A stretch of DNA of 64,000 bases from Clitopilus passeckerianus (lineage: Eukaryota > Basidiomycota > Agaricomycetes > Agaricales > Entolomataceae): contig CALYLX010000159.1 of NCBI GenBank assembly GCA_944990035.1, positions 1,736,001 through 1,800,000 of the forward strand, written 5' to 3'. Below, piece after piece: positions 1 through 11,447 of the stretch. The notes under the pieces were generated by a model that saw only the letters and a list, made by a program, of their open reading frames with translations, was not told where the DNA came from and searched no databases. Position 1 is the first letter of the stretch; each line of letters opens with the position of its first letter. Both the position numbers and the translations under genes were made by a program.

Positions 1-234
1 CCTTTCAGCGAACGCCCACTTAAAGTTGAAATCAAGTTAAAATGCCGGCTGTCGCAACTAAAGGATTCGGTAGTGGATCGGGTCTACTTAGTACGACAAA
101 AATCTACCGGCAGAATCGGTGGCCTGGTTTTTTGATAGTTCGGCTGCAAAGAATTGAAGACCCCAACATAAAGGTGTTTGTCTGAATGGGCTACATGGTT
201 GTATAACGCCCCTCCCGAAGTTCTTACAGTTGCA

Positions 235-1796
235 ATGGAGAGGAAAGGACAAGTGGATACGGTGAGGCACAAAGCTAGGATGCTGGATCTCATTGAAAGG
301 TACAGCTACCTCCCAGCGGCCCTTCCCAACCAACCCATAAATCGTGGCTTCTCTGGACCTTCGGATGTTCCAGGGAATGTCATTCTCGTGACTGGTACTA
401 CAGGGAACGTTGGATCAGACTTGCTGTACTTGTTGCTGGTCGACCAGAGCGTCAGCAAGATATATGCCTTGAACCGTGTTTCCAACGAAGGCACATCCCC
501 AGAACGTGTCAAGAAGCAGTTTCAAGAGAAGGGCTTGCCCACCGACGTACTGCTATCCCCCAAAGTCATTTTCATCGACGGTAAACTGGATCACCCAGGT
601 CTGGGGCTCGAGCCGTCGAGTTTCAGCGAAGTGAGTGCGCTCTTCTTCACCCCTTTGACCCTGTCCATACTGACATTGGCGACACCAAGCTTCGCACCAG
701 TGTGACAACGGTGATTCACAACGCGTGGCCAGTTAACCTCGCTCAACCTCTGTCCTACTTCGAGCCTTCACTGTTGGGGCTTTATAACCTCATCACCTTC
801 GCTCGAAGTTCCCCGCACGGCCATAATCGGCGGTTCCTCTTTATCTCCTCCGTCGCGGTCGCCTCAATGTGGCTAAAATATAGAGGAGGGGAATTAATAC
901 CTGAAACGGTTCTTGATGACCCCATTGCATGTATTGGGATGGGCTATGGCGAAAGCAAATTTGTTGCCGAAACTGTGAGTACATTCCTTAACGTTTGCGT
1001 AAGAAAGAAAACTGATACACCCACTCAGGTCCTGTCGCGGAGTGGTCTCAATGCTACCTCACTGAGATTCTTCCAAATGTGCGGTCGTCAAGCTGATGGA
1101 GCCTGGATGCCCGGAGAATGGCCGGCTCTCGTCCTCAAGGCGTCACTGAAACTGGGGATCATCGTAGATATGGTTGGGGTATGTATCCCTGGCAGCTGAT
1201 TGTCCGACTCAACAGTTGACGTTTTCCATCTAGCGTTTTCCTTTCCTACCGACGGACCTCGCAGCGAAATGCATCAGAGATATCGCTATTGACAGGAGGA
1301 GCACGCCTCCAGTTCTCAATTTCACGCACCCGCGACCTGTACCATGGCAGGTATTCACTCGTAGCCTCCGATATGTTATGCCGAAGGACAAGGCGTTTCC
1401 AACGATGAATGGCTGGGACTTTATGCGCCAGGTGGCCGAACTGCTTTCATCCGCTGCACCGAAGGACTTCCGAGATAATGTGAGCTCCAGGACTTTCCGG
1501 TTCCACGGTGTTGCTAAGTATATCGTTTACAGCCTGTATTGACCGTCGTTGATTTGCTTCAGCTTCACGCTACTGAGAACAAGGCCTTGCTCGCCCGTGC
1601 TGGTCCCCAAACGAACGAACACTTCCCTCACGGTACGATGTGCATTGACAATGCTGTAGAGTTCAGCCCTTCACTCCGAGAAGCACGAGCGATCTCGACT
1701 CAAGATGCGGAGCTCTATGCGAAGTATTGGCGAAAGATTGGATTCTTCCCAAAACCTGAGGCCTACAATGGCAGGGAGGGAGAGGCTAGACTGTAA
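235..1796 (+). CDS. Stand-alone thioester-reductase (R) domain protein, NRPS-like/Lys2-type
   Basis: Five exons (235-630, 690-974, 1029-1178, 1234-1479, 1533-1796) join without a stop to 446 residues, and all four introns are phase 0. The product is an extended short-chain dehydrogenase of the male-sterility/thioester-reductase class. I see the NAD(P)-binding motif GTTGNVG near residue 52, the SSVAVAS strand and the catalytic YxxxK (GYGESK) near residue 217. In NRPS-like and aminoadipate-reductase enzymes this domain follows adenylation and carrier domains and releases a carrier-bound acyl group as aldehyde or alcohol. Neither domain is present here: a TAA at 169-171 closes the frame and the first ATG is at 235, in what is normally the linker before the R domain. 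It is either a free-standing reductase or the surviving tail of a larger gene. A decayed copy lies at 3641-4797. Family assignment is firm; the start and functionality are not. Confidence 0.75.
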
Positions 1797-1956
1797 CTGT
1801 AATTACACCTTGTGAATATATGATTCAAATCTCGTTGATGTGCCAGTGATGAACCAGGAATCTAATTTCTCAACTGCATCGACTACGATACGACGTTCTC
1901 TACGGGCCGAAGTAGATTCATGAAGGCAGCACGGGTGTTCAATCAAATAAAGACAA

Positions 1957-3208
1957 CTATGCGGTATATAGCTGATTGAACAGGTACATAGGCACACCTG
2001 CATACCCCGATTTTGCCCACCAGTCCGGCGACGATGAGAATGACCATGCGAACCAGCACCAAACCCACACATAACCTATCCACCGCCAAGCAGTCAGACT
2101 GAACAGATGAGCGACTGGGGTATCTCTTAGCTTTTCTAAGACGTAGTCTTCAGCAAGAACCGCGGTGGTTTGGAGGAGGAAAAACGGCATAGGTCGGATG
2201 GAAGTTGTCGTGCAGAGGTGGAGAGCGCCGGAGAAGAGGAATCCAAGCAGGACGTTGATGCGCCGGGCAAACTTGGTGCCTGGTTGAATATTGAAGATTC
2301 GCTTGGTGCAGAATTTGCTGTACGATGTTATGATCTAGCCAATAGATACAGTTCGTCAGAACTTGCGAACTTCAGAAGACATAGAAAGTGAAGAGTTCTG
2401 GTTACCCTACGCAACATCTGATCCCATGTGTATCTGATCCAGACGAGCAGTAAGTCAGTGGGCAGGAACTCGTTAAACTTCGGAACACTTGCCTCAAGAA
2501 TCGACGAACAGTATATGCATGACTGAAGCTGCCAAACATCGGCGGCCAGCTGCGAGGTTCCGACCATCCCACTGCGACTGCAAGAAGCCCAGGGCCGACG
2601 TTGCCGCAAATGGACAAGAAAGTCATAAACTGTGCAGCAAACACCAGATTCGACCAGGAACGCTGGAGCATTGTCTGCTGTGAGAACGGTGGCGCGTCCT
2701 TCTGGAACCGTGGGTCTGCCCCGATTAGAAGGGAGGATGTGTACAAGGTGATGAGGCCGAGAACGAGCGACTTCGTTTTGGAGATGAGGAAAGCTCTGCG
2801 TGACTCCATCCCTCGGAAAAGCAAGGGGTCTGCAGCAGTCCAATTGCCATGCTTCCAGCCGACACCGCGATTAGAGAGACCGAGGTGGAATGCCCATTCG
2901 AGCCTTTTCATGAACGATTGGTCCGTGATGGGCTTGTCCGCGCCCTTTGCTCCTAGATGTATCCGCCAAACATCACGCTGTACATCGGAGAGCAGGAGAT
3001 AGTCCACTACAGTTGCGAAAAGGACATTATTGAATCCTGCAGCTAACTGGTTCGGGCTGTGCGTTTGTGAGGCGTATATCGCGCCTGCGATGGGTATAAG
3101 GAATGCAGGACGGAGCATCCGCGATCGGGTGGCAATACCAGCAGCGCAAAGGAAGTAACAGCCAAAGAAGGTGAAGAAGCCTGGGTGAATCTGCTTCAGT
3201 GTATCCAT
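1957..3208 (-). CDS. Membrane-bound O-acyltransferase, wax synthase-like
   Basis: Three exons (2493-3208, 2406-2433, 1957-2334) give 373 residues. The protein has several hydrophobic segments and the family landmarks of fungal wax synthase-like acyltransferases: LSNRGVGWKHGNW, WPPMFGSF followed by the RRF...TWDQMLRR block, and a late SGALHL whose histidine is the likely catalytic residue. Such enzymes acylate alcohols in membranes, and related proteins acetylate terpenoids in fungal clusters. The first intron (2434-2492) needs a GC donor (AG/GCAAGT) to keep frame and restore the conserved RRF-TWDQ block; the second is 2335-2405. The ATG at 3208 starts MDTLKQIHPG; the frame is open further upstream but without another ATG. 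It sits between the two reductase copies on the opposite strand and near the GGPP synthase, so a role in the same pathway is plausible but inferred. Confidence 0.8.
2434..2492 (-). other. GC-AG intron in the acyltransferase gene
   Basis: The 59-nt intron begins GCAAGT and ends CAG on the minus strand. A GT donor 4 nt further on would put the conserved TWDQMLRR segment out of frame, whereas the GC donor joins RRFLR to YTWDQ exactly as the family expects. The following exon (2406-2433) is only 28 nt. Confidence 0.7.
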
Positions 3209-3640
3209 GGATGAGTCTGAGACCGTGGCTCGATTATTGTTCGCTGGTCTCAGTGCTAAATATGTTGGCGAAGGGGCCACGCTGTTCGGAGATGACCCAA
3301 GAAAGCCGCCTTAGAACGGCACGCGGAGAAGATATGGATGGCGCTCAAGGGTAACGAGGTTGCGTCTTCGCTTCCGTGTCACGGAGCGACCCAAAGAGCC
3401 TCTGTTCCCCCTTCCTGAGATAAACGAAAAGTCGAGTCGTGACAGAATTTCATCTTCAGTAGCTCATGATCAAACTGAGCGTTCGACAAAAGGTTCTGGT
3501 CGACAATGGTCTGGTGACATGAAAGCTGGTGCGGAGAGCTCAGCCCAGTGAGGCGGACGTGACACAAGGTGTAACACTGGACTCTTTCTCAACGCCATCA
3601 GTCGCACCTCCTCAGGCTGGCTCGAGGCTCAGACTCAGAG

Positions 3641-4797
3641 GTAGATCGGGTCCCGGGAACCACTTAATACAGCTGGGTACCACAGATAACAAACGGGAAT
3701 ACTCCGAACAACTAACCGGCAAATCTGTGGCCTCGTTTCCTGGCAGTTCGGTTGCAAAGAATCCTGAAGACCAAAACATAAAGGCGTTGGTCCGGTTGGG
3801 TCGTATGATCGGATCGCATTACACCCATTTCGAAATCTTGCAGTTGTAATGATGGGGGAAGGACCTTCTGATATTGCGAAGCACAAGCTAGGAGGCGGGA
3901 TCTCATTTCTTGAGAGATATAGTTTTCTCCCAGTTTCCCGACGTGGCTTCTGTGGACTGGTAACTCCAGGGAACGTTGGGTCAGACTTGCCATACTTGTC
4001 GGTCGACCGGAGCAAGATTGCCTTGAATCGTGTTCTAATGAAGGAAGATCCCTAGAACGTGTCAAGCGACAGTCTCAAGAGAAGGGCCTGCCCTTCGACA
4101 TCCTGCTATCCTCCAAGGTTACTTTCATTGATGGAAAACTGGATCACACAGGTCTGGGGCTTGAACAGTCGATGTTCAGTGAAGCAAGTACGCTTTTCTT
4201 AGCTGAAAGCCTGTTTGTCCAACTCAAGAGTTGACATTTTCTATCCAGCGTTTCTCTTTCCTACCGACAGATCTCACAGCGAAATGCATCAGAGATATCG
4301 CCGTTGACAGGAGGAGTACTCCTCCCGTTCTTGACTTCACGCACCCAAAACCAGTACCATGGCAGACGATCACCCATAGCGTCCGATATGTCTTGCCAAA
4401 GGCGCATCCGATGACGTGTTGCTGGGATTTTATGGACCAGGGGCTAAACTGCTTCCATCTGCCAAACTGAAGGCCTTCCGAGATAATGTAAGCTCCACAA
4501 GTTTCCGATTCCAAGATACTACTTGAAATATCGTCGACAGCCTGCATTGACCATCATCCTTGACTTGCTGCAGCTTCAGGCGGCTGATAACAAGGCCCTA
4601 CTGTACTTGCTCGCGCCAGCCCCAGAACGAATGAACATTTCCTTCCTGGGACGATGTGCATTGGCAAAGCTATAGAGTTCAGTCCTTCTCACAGAGGGGC
4701 TCGAGCTCCAATAGAAGATGCCGAGCCGTACGCGAAGTATTGTGCAAAAGAGAACGACGCAGTAAACCCTCGCAGGACGAGAGAGGCTAGACTGTAG
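3641..4797 (+). pseudogene. Decayed duplicate of the R-domain reductase with exons 2-3 deleted
   Basis: This stretch matches 73-1796 along most of its length, from a shared GT(G/A)GATCGGG at the left end to the shared stop region at the right end. It is broken. The nucleotide-binding GTTGNVG region is shortened, a frameshift leads to a stop near 4053, and the equivalents of exons 2 and 3 are missing. The loss joins sequence like the first bases of intron 1 (at 4187) to sequence like the last half of intron 3 (to about 4248), leaving one composite intron-like piece. The deleted part carries the catalytic YxxxK. Exon-4-like sequence (PTDL-AKCIRDIAVDRRSTPPVL) and exon-5-like sequence remain recognisable. 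Both copies begin at about the same point, so the loss of upstream adenylation and carrier domains probably predates the duplication. Confidence 0.8.
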
Positions 4798-4980
4798 CTG
4801 TATTTACCCTTTGCGAAATTGTATCCCTTAAATGTCCACATTTTCTCTTTCTGTGGTATGACTTTTGGTCCGCTCTATGTTTAATCTTAGAATTTACCCA
4901 CACAGTCCTTAGGTGGCTCGTGGTACGAGGCGAGAAACGTGATTGAGATACTTGGTAAAATTACAAAAATACAGTGACAT

Positions 4981-6388
4981 TTAGATTGGAGACTCCGGTT
5001 TCTGTGTTTCGACATGAAGATAACGGAGGATCTGATCGAGCCCCCGATTACCCCCAAGTCGTCTAATCTCGTCCAAAGTCTGTACCTCCAAAGAATCCAA
5101 AACCGTTTGGGTATAGTCAAAGGACTTTGTTCGGTTGCGCAAGTATTCGATGGCGTGGACCTTGAGCATTGAGTTCTCGGGCCTCTTCTGGATTATATCT
5201 TTCAAGGGCGAGGTTGGGCGGTCAGGATGGTGTAGAGCTGATTAATGAAGGTACTAACTGTATAAGTGGCGGTTCGAAGTGTCGGCGTGGATGCCGTGTA
5301 CGATTGGGAATGAGAACTTTCCTTCAGTGAGGTCCTCAGCAAAGCCCTTGTTTTGTGCGTACTAGAAATGGAGTAAGTTAGTTGGGGCTTCGACAGCGGA
5401 AAAGGTTCCCGAACCTCAGTGCTGTCGAGGTTCATAAGGTCATCCCGGATTTGGAAATAGACTCCAATGAGGTTTGTCAAAGGAATATAATCGCTAGAAA
5501 ATGGCCATTCAGTTCAAACCCCAAAATGCACTGCCAAAAACACATACATATCCGCGTTTGTGGTGGCACATGCCATCATGAGTTTAATACCGATACGTAG
5601 GAGGCCACTGGTTTCTGATACGAAATGAGTCTAACCGTAGGCTTAGACTGGCCCCAGGTTAACTCACTATTGTTGACCATCGAAATGTATTCTTCCTCGG
5701 AGGGACAGATGAGGGAATCTCTCCAGAAGATTTCGAGGCCTTGACCACGGTGGAGCCAGATGAGCTCCTCTGATTTCGCCATCAATATTGGATATCGAAT
5801 CTCGTTTGCGAGTTCGGTACACACCGGTAACAATGGCGTCAAAATCTGTGGCATTAGAGGGGTCGAGTTGGTGTAATCTCGCGACCTCTAGATACGATTT
5901 CAGCCAAACGTAGTTGGCCGCGTTAATGGTCTGGGGAACACCGTAGATTTTGTGTGCAACTGAAAGAAATTTGATCAGCGAGGAAAACGTTCGTCAAATA
6001 GTGAAGTGATTACCTGGCTGGCCCCTCCGCAGCTGAGAGTCGTCTTCGATGTCGTCAAGACTGTGAGCGGAAGTAGTCAGTAAGTGATCACTGAACCACC
6101 CGGCGAAGCTTACAGCAAGCTGGCGTTGTGTAACATGTTCACGATGTTGACTATGATATCCAACTTGTCATCTGGAACGTTGAGCCAGAGATTAAAGGAG
6201 TCGATGAGCTTCCGACGTATGTCTTTCCCTGGGGCAGAGACTGTGTATGTATATGGCTCCAAAATAGCCTTGTAATGACGTTGGATTTAGGACTGGGAAC
6301 CAACTCTGGAGGGCCTTACCTTTTCGTTCTGAAAGGACCAGGGCTGATCGCCGCCAAGTTTACTGAGGATGTCGTCGTAGATTGACAT
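4981..6388 (-). CDS. Geranylgeranyl diphosphate synthase
   Basis: A multi-exon minus-strand gene whose exons, joined by eye, give a class I trans-prenyltransferase. The ATG at 6388 opens [20 protein letters not shown]. Then come the first aspartate-rich motif [49 protein letters not shown], the second motif [35 protein letters not shown] and a conserved C-terminal helix. The enzyme condenses FPP (or IPP with allylic diphosphates) to C20 GGPP. The intron 5770-5824 is needed to join VT to EELIWLHRG, and another joins NRHLY to NIIQKRP. No disabling change was seen. It may be the housekeeping GGPPS or a cluster-dedicated copy; its position between a reductase/acyltransferase pair and an ABC exporter favours the latter, as an inference only. 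Confidence 0.88.
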
Positions 6389-7330
6389 GAGTGGTTTCAC
6401 GGATAGGGGTTGATTCCGTCTGGATAAAGAGAGGAGCTTCTTATACTAGTATGTGTCTTTGCGTTGACAATGGCTTAGGGAATGACCGCCGAAATGTTCA
6501 TAATTGTCAAAAGAAGATCAGGCGTCACATCTTGAGCATGCAAGATGTCAGACTAAACTCCATGGTTCTAGCGATTTCAAATTTCCAGAGACTTGTGTCT
6601 TGAGGAGTTTCCACGTCCTTCCGAGTAGTGAACTCAGACACGATGCGCCAGTCAAAGCCCTAATTTCAAGGAGGGGGAAGGTAGATAAAGCTCAGCCCGG
6701 TGCCAGATCGCCTTCTAACGTTTAAAGAGGTGCACTTTGCCGGTGTTCAGGCTTTCACGAAGTCTGGAGTGGCAAGGATATCTCTACGATCCAGATCTCC
6801 AGAGGTGAGTTTATTAACCAGTATAAGCGAATAGAAATTTCTTGGGAGTCATTTAAGCCCCATTTTCTGACTGTCAGAGCCTAGAATTCGGATCGATAGT
6901 CCCGCCACAGACGACGATGGTGGTAAGGGGCAAACACTTGACATTGGTTGACGCCAGCATCGGAACCATCGGACCAATCGGCCGCTCCAGGCAAGGGTCT
7001 TGCCTTTTGTGGTGCCCCTTCCATACCGACCGCCATCTACTGCGCTCCCTTCTAAAACCAATTGGACCCTTCAGAAACACCATGCAAGCTATCAGTCAAC
7101 TAAGATGAAGTCTTCATCATTCCCGAGAGGGCTAGACGCTCGTTGATAATTCCGCCCTTATCTTCTAATGGCTGTCAGAAACAAATCAGAAAGGGAAAGC
7201 TGGCCCAGATAAAGCAAACACTGGCCCCTTCTTTCCATCTTTGACTTTCGGGTTCTCTGGACGCGGCCACCCAACTTTTGACCCCTGTTGAACGTCGTTG
7301 TCGGCCCAACGAGATTAGCTCTGAGCCACC
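6389..7330. promoter_or_regulatory. Divergent intergenic region between GGPPS and ABC transporter
   Basis: About 0.94 kb separates the start of the GGPP synthase (minus) from the start of the ABC transporter (plus), so both promoters must lie here. A CCAAT-type box (ACCAATCGG, near 6974) is visible. No credible coding exon was found; the short open frames lack family features. Confidence 0.45.
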
Positions 7331-10076
7331 ATGACCGGATCCTTGCTATCATATGAAGGATTGACCTACGAAGTGCCTGCTAAGAAAAATCAATCACGCA
7401 TTTTGGTGGACAATGTCTCTGTCACCATCCGCGCTGGTGAACTTCTTGCGATTATGGTAGGCTACATTTGTTTATGTGTATGCATCGCTAACCTCTTTCT
7501 TGTCTATAGGGTCCCTCTGGCGCGGGTATGGATGCTCGTTGTATTTCGTCAATCGAAGCAATGGCTTATCTGATACTTACCCAGGAAAAAGCACACTTCT
7601 CGATCTGATGACCTTCAGGAAGCCCTCAGCTCCCGGACACTCGGTATGGGCAACACCATCCTATCTGGGCCAGCGACATTCATTAATCCTCTGGACTAGA
7701 TCCAACTCAATAGGCAGCGCCTCAACGCACGTAGTATGCACAAGCTTTCGGCATTTGTGGAGCAGGAGGACGCTCTTCTGGGAACTCTGACTGTCAGGGA
7801 ATCGATCGTGTACAGTCTTCGTCTGCAGTACGTCTTTCGCTACAGATGCTACGGTACTGATTGACAGATGACATAGTTCTCCCAACGTGGGGCGTAAAGA
7901 GGTCATAGAACGGGTAGACAGAGTGGTCAGTGATCTGGGCTTGCAATCTTGCGCCGGCCAACGAATCCGTACTGCGTTTGGCAGAGGAATATCAGACGGT
8001 ATGTATAGTATCTTCATACCTTGATGTCCTTCCATCAACTTTGTATCCACGCACGTATAGGTCAAAAGCGCCGCGTCACTGCAGCATGTGCGATGGTGAC
8101 ATATCCGTGAGCCCTCTTCCTCGTTGACTTCTGGCCCCATACATTGAAGCACCCACCAGCCAAATCCTATTCCTCGATGAGGTCACCTCCGGGGTAAGCG
8201 AAGTGACCAGCTCACCTTACTCGCCGAGACTTAGAAAATTATGTAGCTCGATAGTACAGCCGCTAGGGAGGTCATTGCTGCTATACGAAAACTAGCTTTG
8301 GCAGAGGGAATGATCGTGGTAGCCACGATTCACCAACCGTCTATGGAAATCATGTCCAACTTCGATAACCTTCTAATGTTAGCGAAGGGCAAGCCATGCT
8401 ATCTTGGTAGCGTCAATAGTCTTGAGGCATATCTCGAGAAATGGGGCAGGCCCACGCCTCGCTTTGTAGGTCGTCCAGCTTCCTTGTGGGGGACGCAATG
8501 TTGACTCTTCTACAGACAACTCCGTTTGAGCATGCAATGAATTTTCTGAACGACGATTTTTCACTTTCGGAGGAGGTGGAGGAAAAGTATGCTTGCCCAG
8601 GCGAGATGCATGATTACTTCATCTCAGCCCTTCCGACGACCCCGAAAGATCAGGTCGGTCAGACCGAAGCAAGGGTGGACTTGTACCAAGTCGAGCTAAC
8701 ATCGGAGTGTGAGCACTGGCTCTCAGATGTCGGTCGTCGTGTTGGGATTCTACTAGAAAGGACTACTGTCCACTACTCGCGCAGTGTCCAGGCGTACGGC
8801 GTTCGAGGTGGCATGTATATCGGTGAGCCCTAGGCTAAATCCGTCACTTAATGACACTAACTCAACCCCTGCATGACCTATAGCGATGGCGGTTTTTGTC
8901 AGGTAATAACCCTTCCACTCACTCAAGCCTTCACTCTTTTGAATACAGCTTTTCTAGCACCATTTGGGTCCGCCTTGGACTGAAGGATTCAACCATCAAC
9001 GATCGGCTTGCTATGCACTTCTTCATCCCCTGCTTTTTGGCTAGTGTGAGTTCAGCGACTCAGGTGTACATGTCACAGAATACTGACGCCTGATGGCAGA
9101 TTTCAGTTGCCTGTATTCCAGCCTGTGAGCCCTCCATAAGACGTTGGGGAGCCGAATACTAACTACTGATCACGGAAAGTCTTGGAAGAACGTGCCGTAT
9201 ACTATAGGGAGAGCAAGAATGGTCTCTACACCACACTCCCTTTTGTGGTTGCCAACACTTTGATCAACCTACCATTCCTTTTTGCATGCGCAACCACATT
9301 CACGTTGATCGTATACTGGTCTGTGGTAAGTGCAACTAGAAACCATCAATGCCTTTTTTCACGAGGTATAGGGATTGCATTCTGGTGCCGGACCGTTCTT
9401 TCGATACCTCGTCTTCGTCTTTCTCGCTGTCCTCGTAGGGGAGAGCCAGACGGTCTTTATCGCAAGCCTCATTCCAAGCTTTATGGCAAGTCTAGCCATT
9501 AGTGCATTGTGAGCGTCTTTTCTGTAGGATGTCCAAGGCGGTAATTAACAAGACACCAGCGCCGACGGACTTTTACTGTGTCTCTGCGGTTTCTTGTAAG
9601 TCTTCGTGCTTACCTCAATGAGAACCTATTAAGAAAAACGGTATTTAGCATCAAAGCTCGGACTCTGCCTCGATTCTGGTTCTACACGTTTCACCACATC
9701 GATTATGCGAAATATGCGTTTGAATTACTGACTAATGTAAGTTCTACGTTGCCTCATCGTCATTCAGACGACGGGCTGACCCCATTAATTCACTTAGTCC
9801 GATATGAGAGACCTTACATTCCAGTGCGAACAACGGCCGAACGGGTCTTGCTCTTGTGCTTACCCTTCGTCGGTCGAAGGGGCATGTACCATCTCTGGGC
9901 AAGAGGTTCTTGATTACCTCGAAATCGGAGGGATTTCCTATGCTAAATGGGCCTGTGTCCTGGTGTCTATGGTGGTAGCCCTCCGCACCCTGTACGTGGC
10001 ACTGAAGTATGGGTAATAAGCTATACTAATCGGTTTTGTTAGGACCTATATCACTCTAAAGGTCCGCTCCAAGTGA
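7331..10076 (+). CDS. ABCG (White-type) half-size ABC transporter
   Basis: The gene has about a dozen introns. The nucleotide-binding domain comes first: Walker A GPSGAGKST, Q-loop region LSAFVEQEDALLGTLTVRES, signature ISDGQKRR, Walker B ILFLDEVTSGLDS and the switch ATIHQPS. A membrane domain follows with RRVGILLERTTVHYSRS, IFVSTIWVRLGL-like and RAVYYRESKNGLYTTLPFVVA segments and several hydrophobic stretches. One NBD followed by one TMD is the ABCG half-transporter layout, which works as a dimer and exports lipids or metabolites at the plasma membrane. The Walker A loop is assembled from three exons, the middle one (7510-7525) only 16 nt. The last exon ends LKVRSK with TGA at 10074-10076. 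The signature has ISDGQ instead of LSGGQ. Its position beside GGPPS suggests export of a pathway product, which is inference. Confidence 0.85.
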
Positions 10077-11447
10077 AGGTTGGCTCCTGGTGCATGGTCA
10101 TAAAGAGGAGCCCAATATGGCCCCGAGTTGATCCTCCATGGAAAGTAGTGGCTTATTTCTCCTATGTTCTCAATAGTACACAAATACCATTGGACTTCCG
10201 ACTTGTTACCTATTTGCCAGTGGCAAGCCGTTTAAATTAGTGTATTGAAAGATTTGAAGGGTTCGTAAACTTGTGGACGGGCCATGAGTTGAACAAGCAT
10301 TCGACGAAGTTAAGAGAGGCTCTAGTTCCAAAAGCATAAGTAGTCAGAATTAAAGTATGAGGTCCAGAGCGGTGTCTAAGGAGGAGACTGGCACTGGTGA
10401 TCGTTTCGTTTTCCGCACTGCGATTCTTTGATTTCTGTGGACACTTTCATGTGACGGCCTGTGACGGAGAAACGGCATCATCGCGACAACCCAACTTCGA
10501 AGTTAGACAGAAAACCTACCACAAATTGTTTACTGCGGCAGTCTTTCTGTAGTATACACAGGATGGTTCATCCTTGTGATAAAATGCGAACGCGACCGCC
10601 CCCAATCTGACGCCTACCATAATCAAGTAGCCTCACCAAGACAAGCGATCGACATCCACCAGCCCATTTGCAACACTTTGTTCATGAGGCGAATCAGACG
10701 TCGAGAAGAAAATCGAGCTGTTCTATCTGTAATAAACCGCTCAAATCCCGTCATCTGTATCTCAGTCGTCTGGCCATGATAAGCGAGAAGCAAACTGGTC
10801 ATATTGCTGTATGAAGAACCTTCTTTCTTTCGCGGCGTTGGATGATGTACCCTCGATGAGCGTGAGTATTGCTTGCTTGGCATCTCACATGGCGTTGACA
10901 TTTCTTCATAGCAATACGAAATTTCATCTATGTAGCTGATGAGGCAAAACAAATCGTTCAAGGGAACGGCCTTGCTAATCTCCGTTCAGGCGACAAGCGA
11001 CCAAAATCTACTAGGTTCCACGGACTATGAGTCATCCCAGGCGTTGAGCAAAGCAGACAGTTGTCAAGTCAGCGACTTGAGCAACCAGTTCCTCAGTACT
11101 TTTCGATACTACACCCGAAGACATTCAATATCTACTGTCTATGTCAATGTGCTCTATCCCTAGATATCAATGATATACAATCTCCGCAGTCGTTCATATT
11201 CTTCGTCGAGGTGTCTAAACCACATCTTGTTTGGACAGCCTTTCCGAATGAGCAGATCTACGTGCTCAGGTTTTACATGGATTAGAAGCTCTCCGGGATT
11301 TCTCCGTTGCTCACCATCCCTTGCACCGCCATATAGCTGCACAGCACCTGGACGTTTGGCGCTGTTTTTTTTGCTTTCCCTTGCCTTCATCTCTCTCCAG
11401 CTGCCTTGTATCCCGAACCCCTCATTCCAATCTTCGATTACTTTCGT
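10077..11447. other. Intergenic, no recognisable gene
   Basis: About 1.37 kb. Open frames on both strands are short (at most about 120 residues), lack family motifs and cannot be extended by plausible splicing. It must hold the ABC transporter 3' end and the NACHT gene promoter. I see no transposon ends. Confidence 0.4.

Noticed and set aside
1957..3208. Acyltransferase gene frameshifted after RRF
   Set aside because: A GC-AG intron and a second GT-AG intron restore all conserved blocks in frame.
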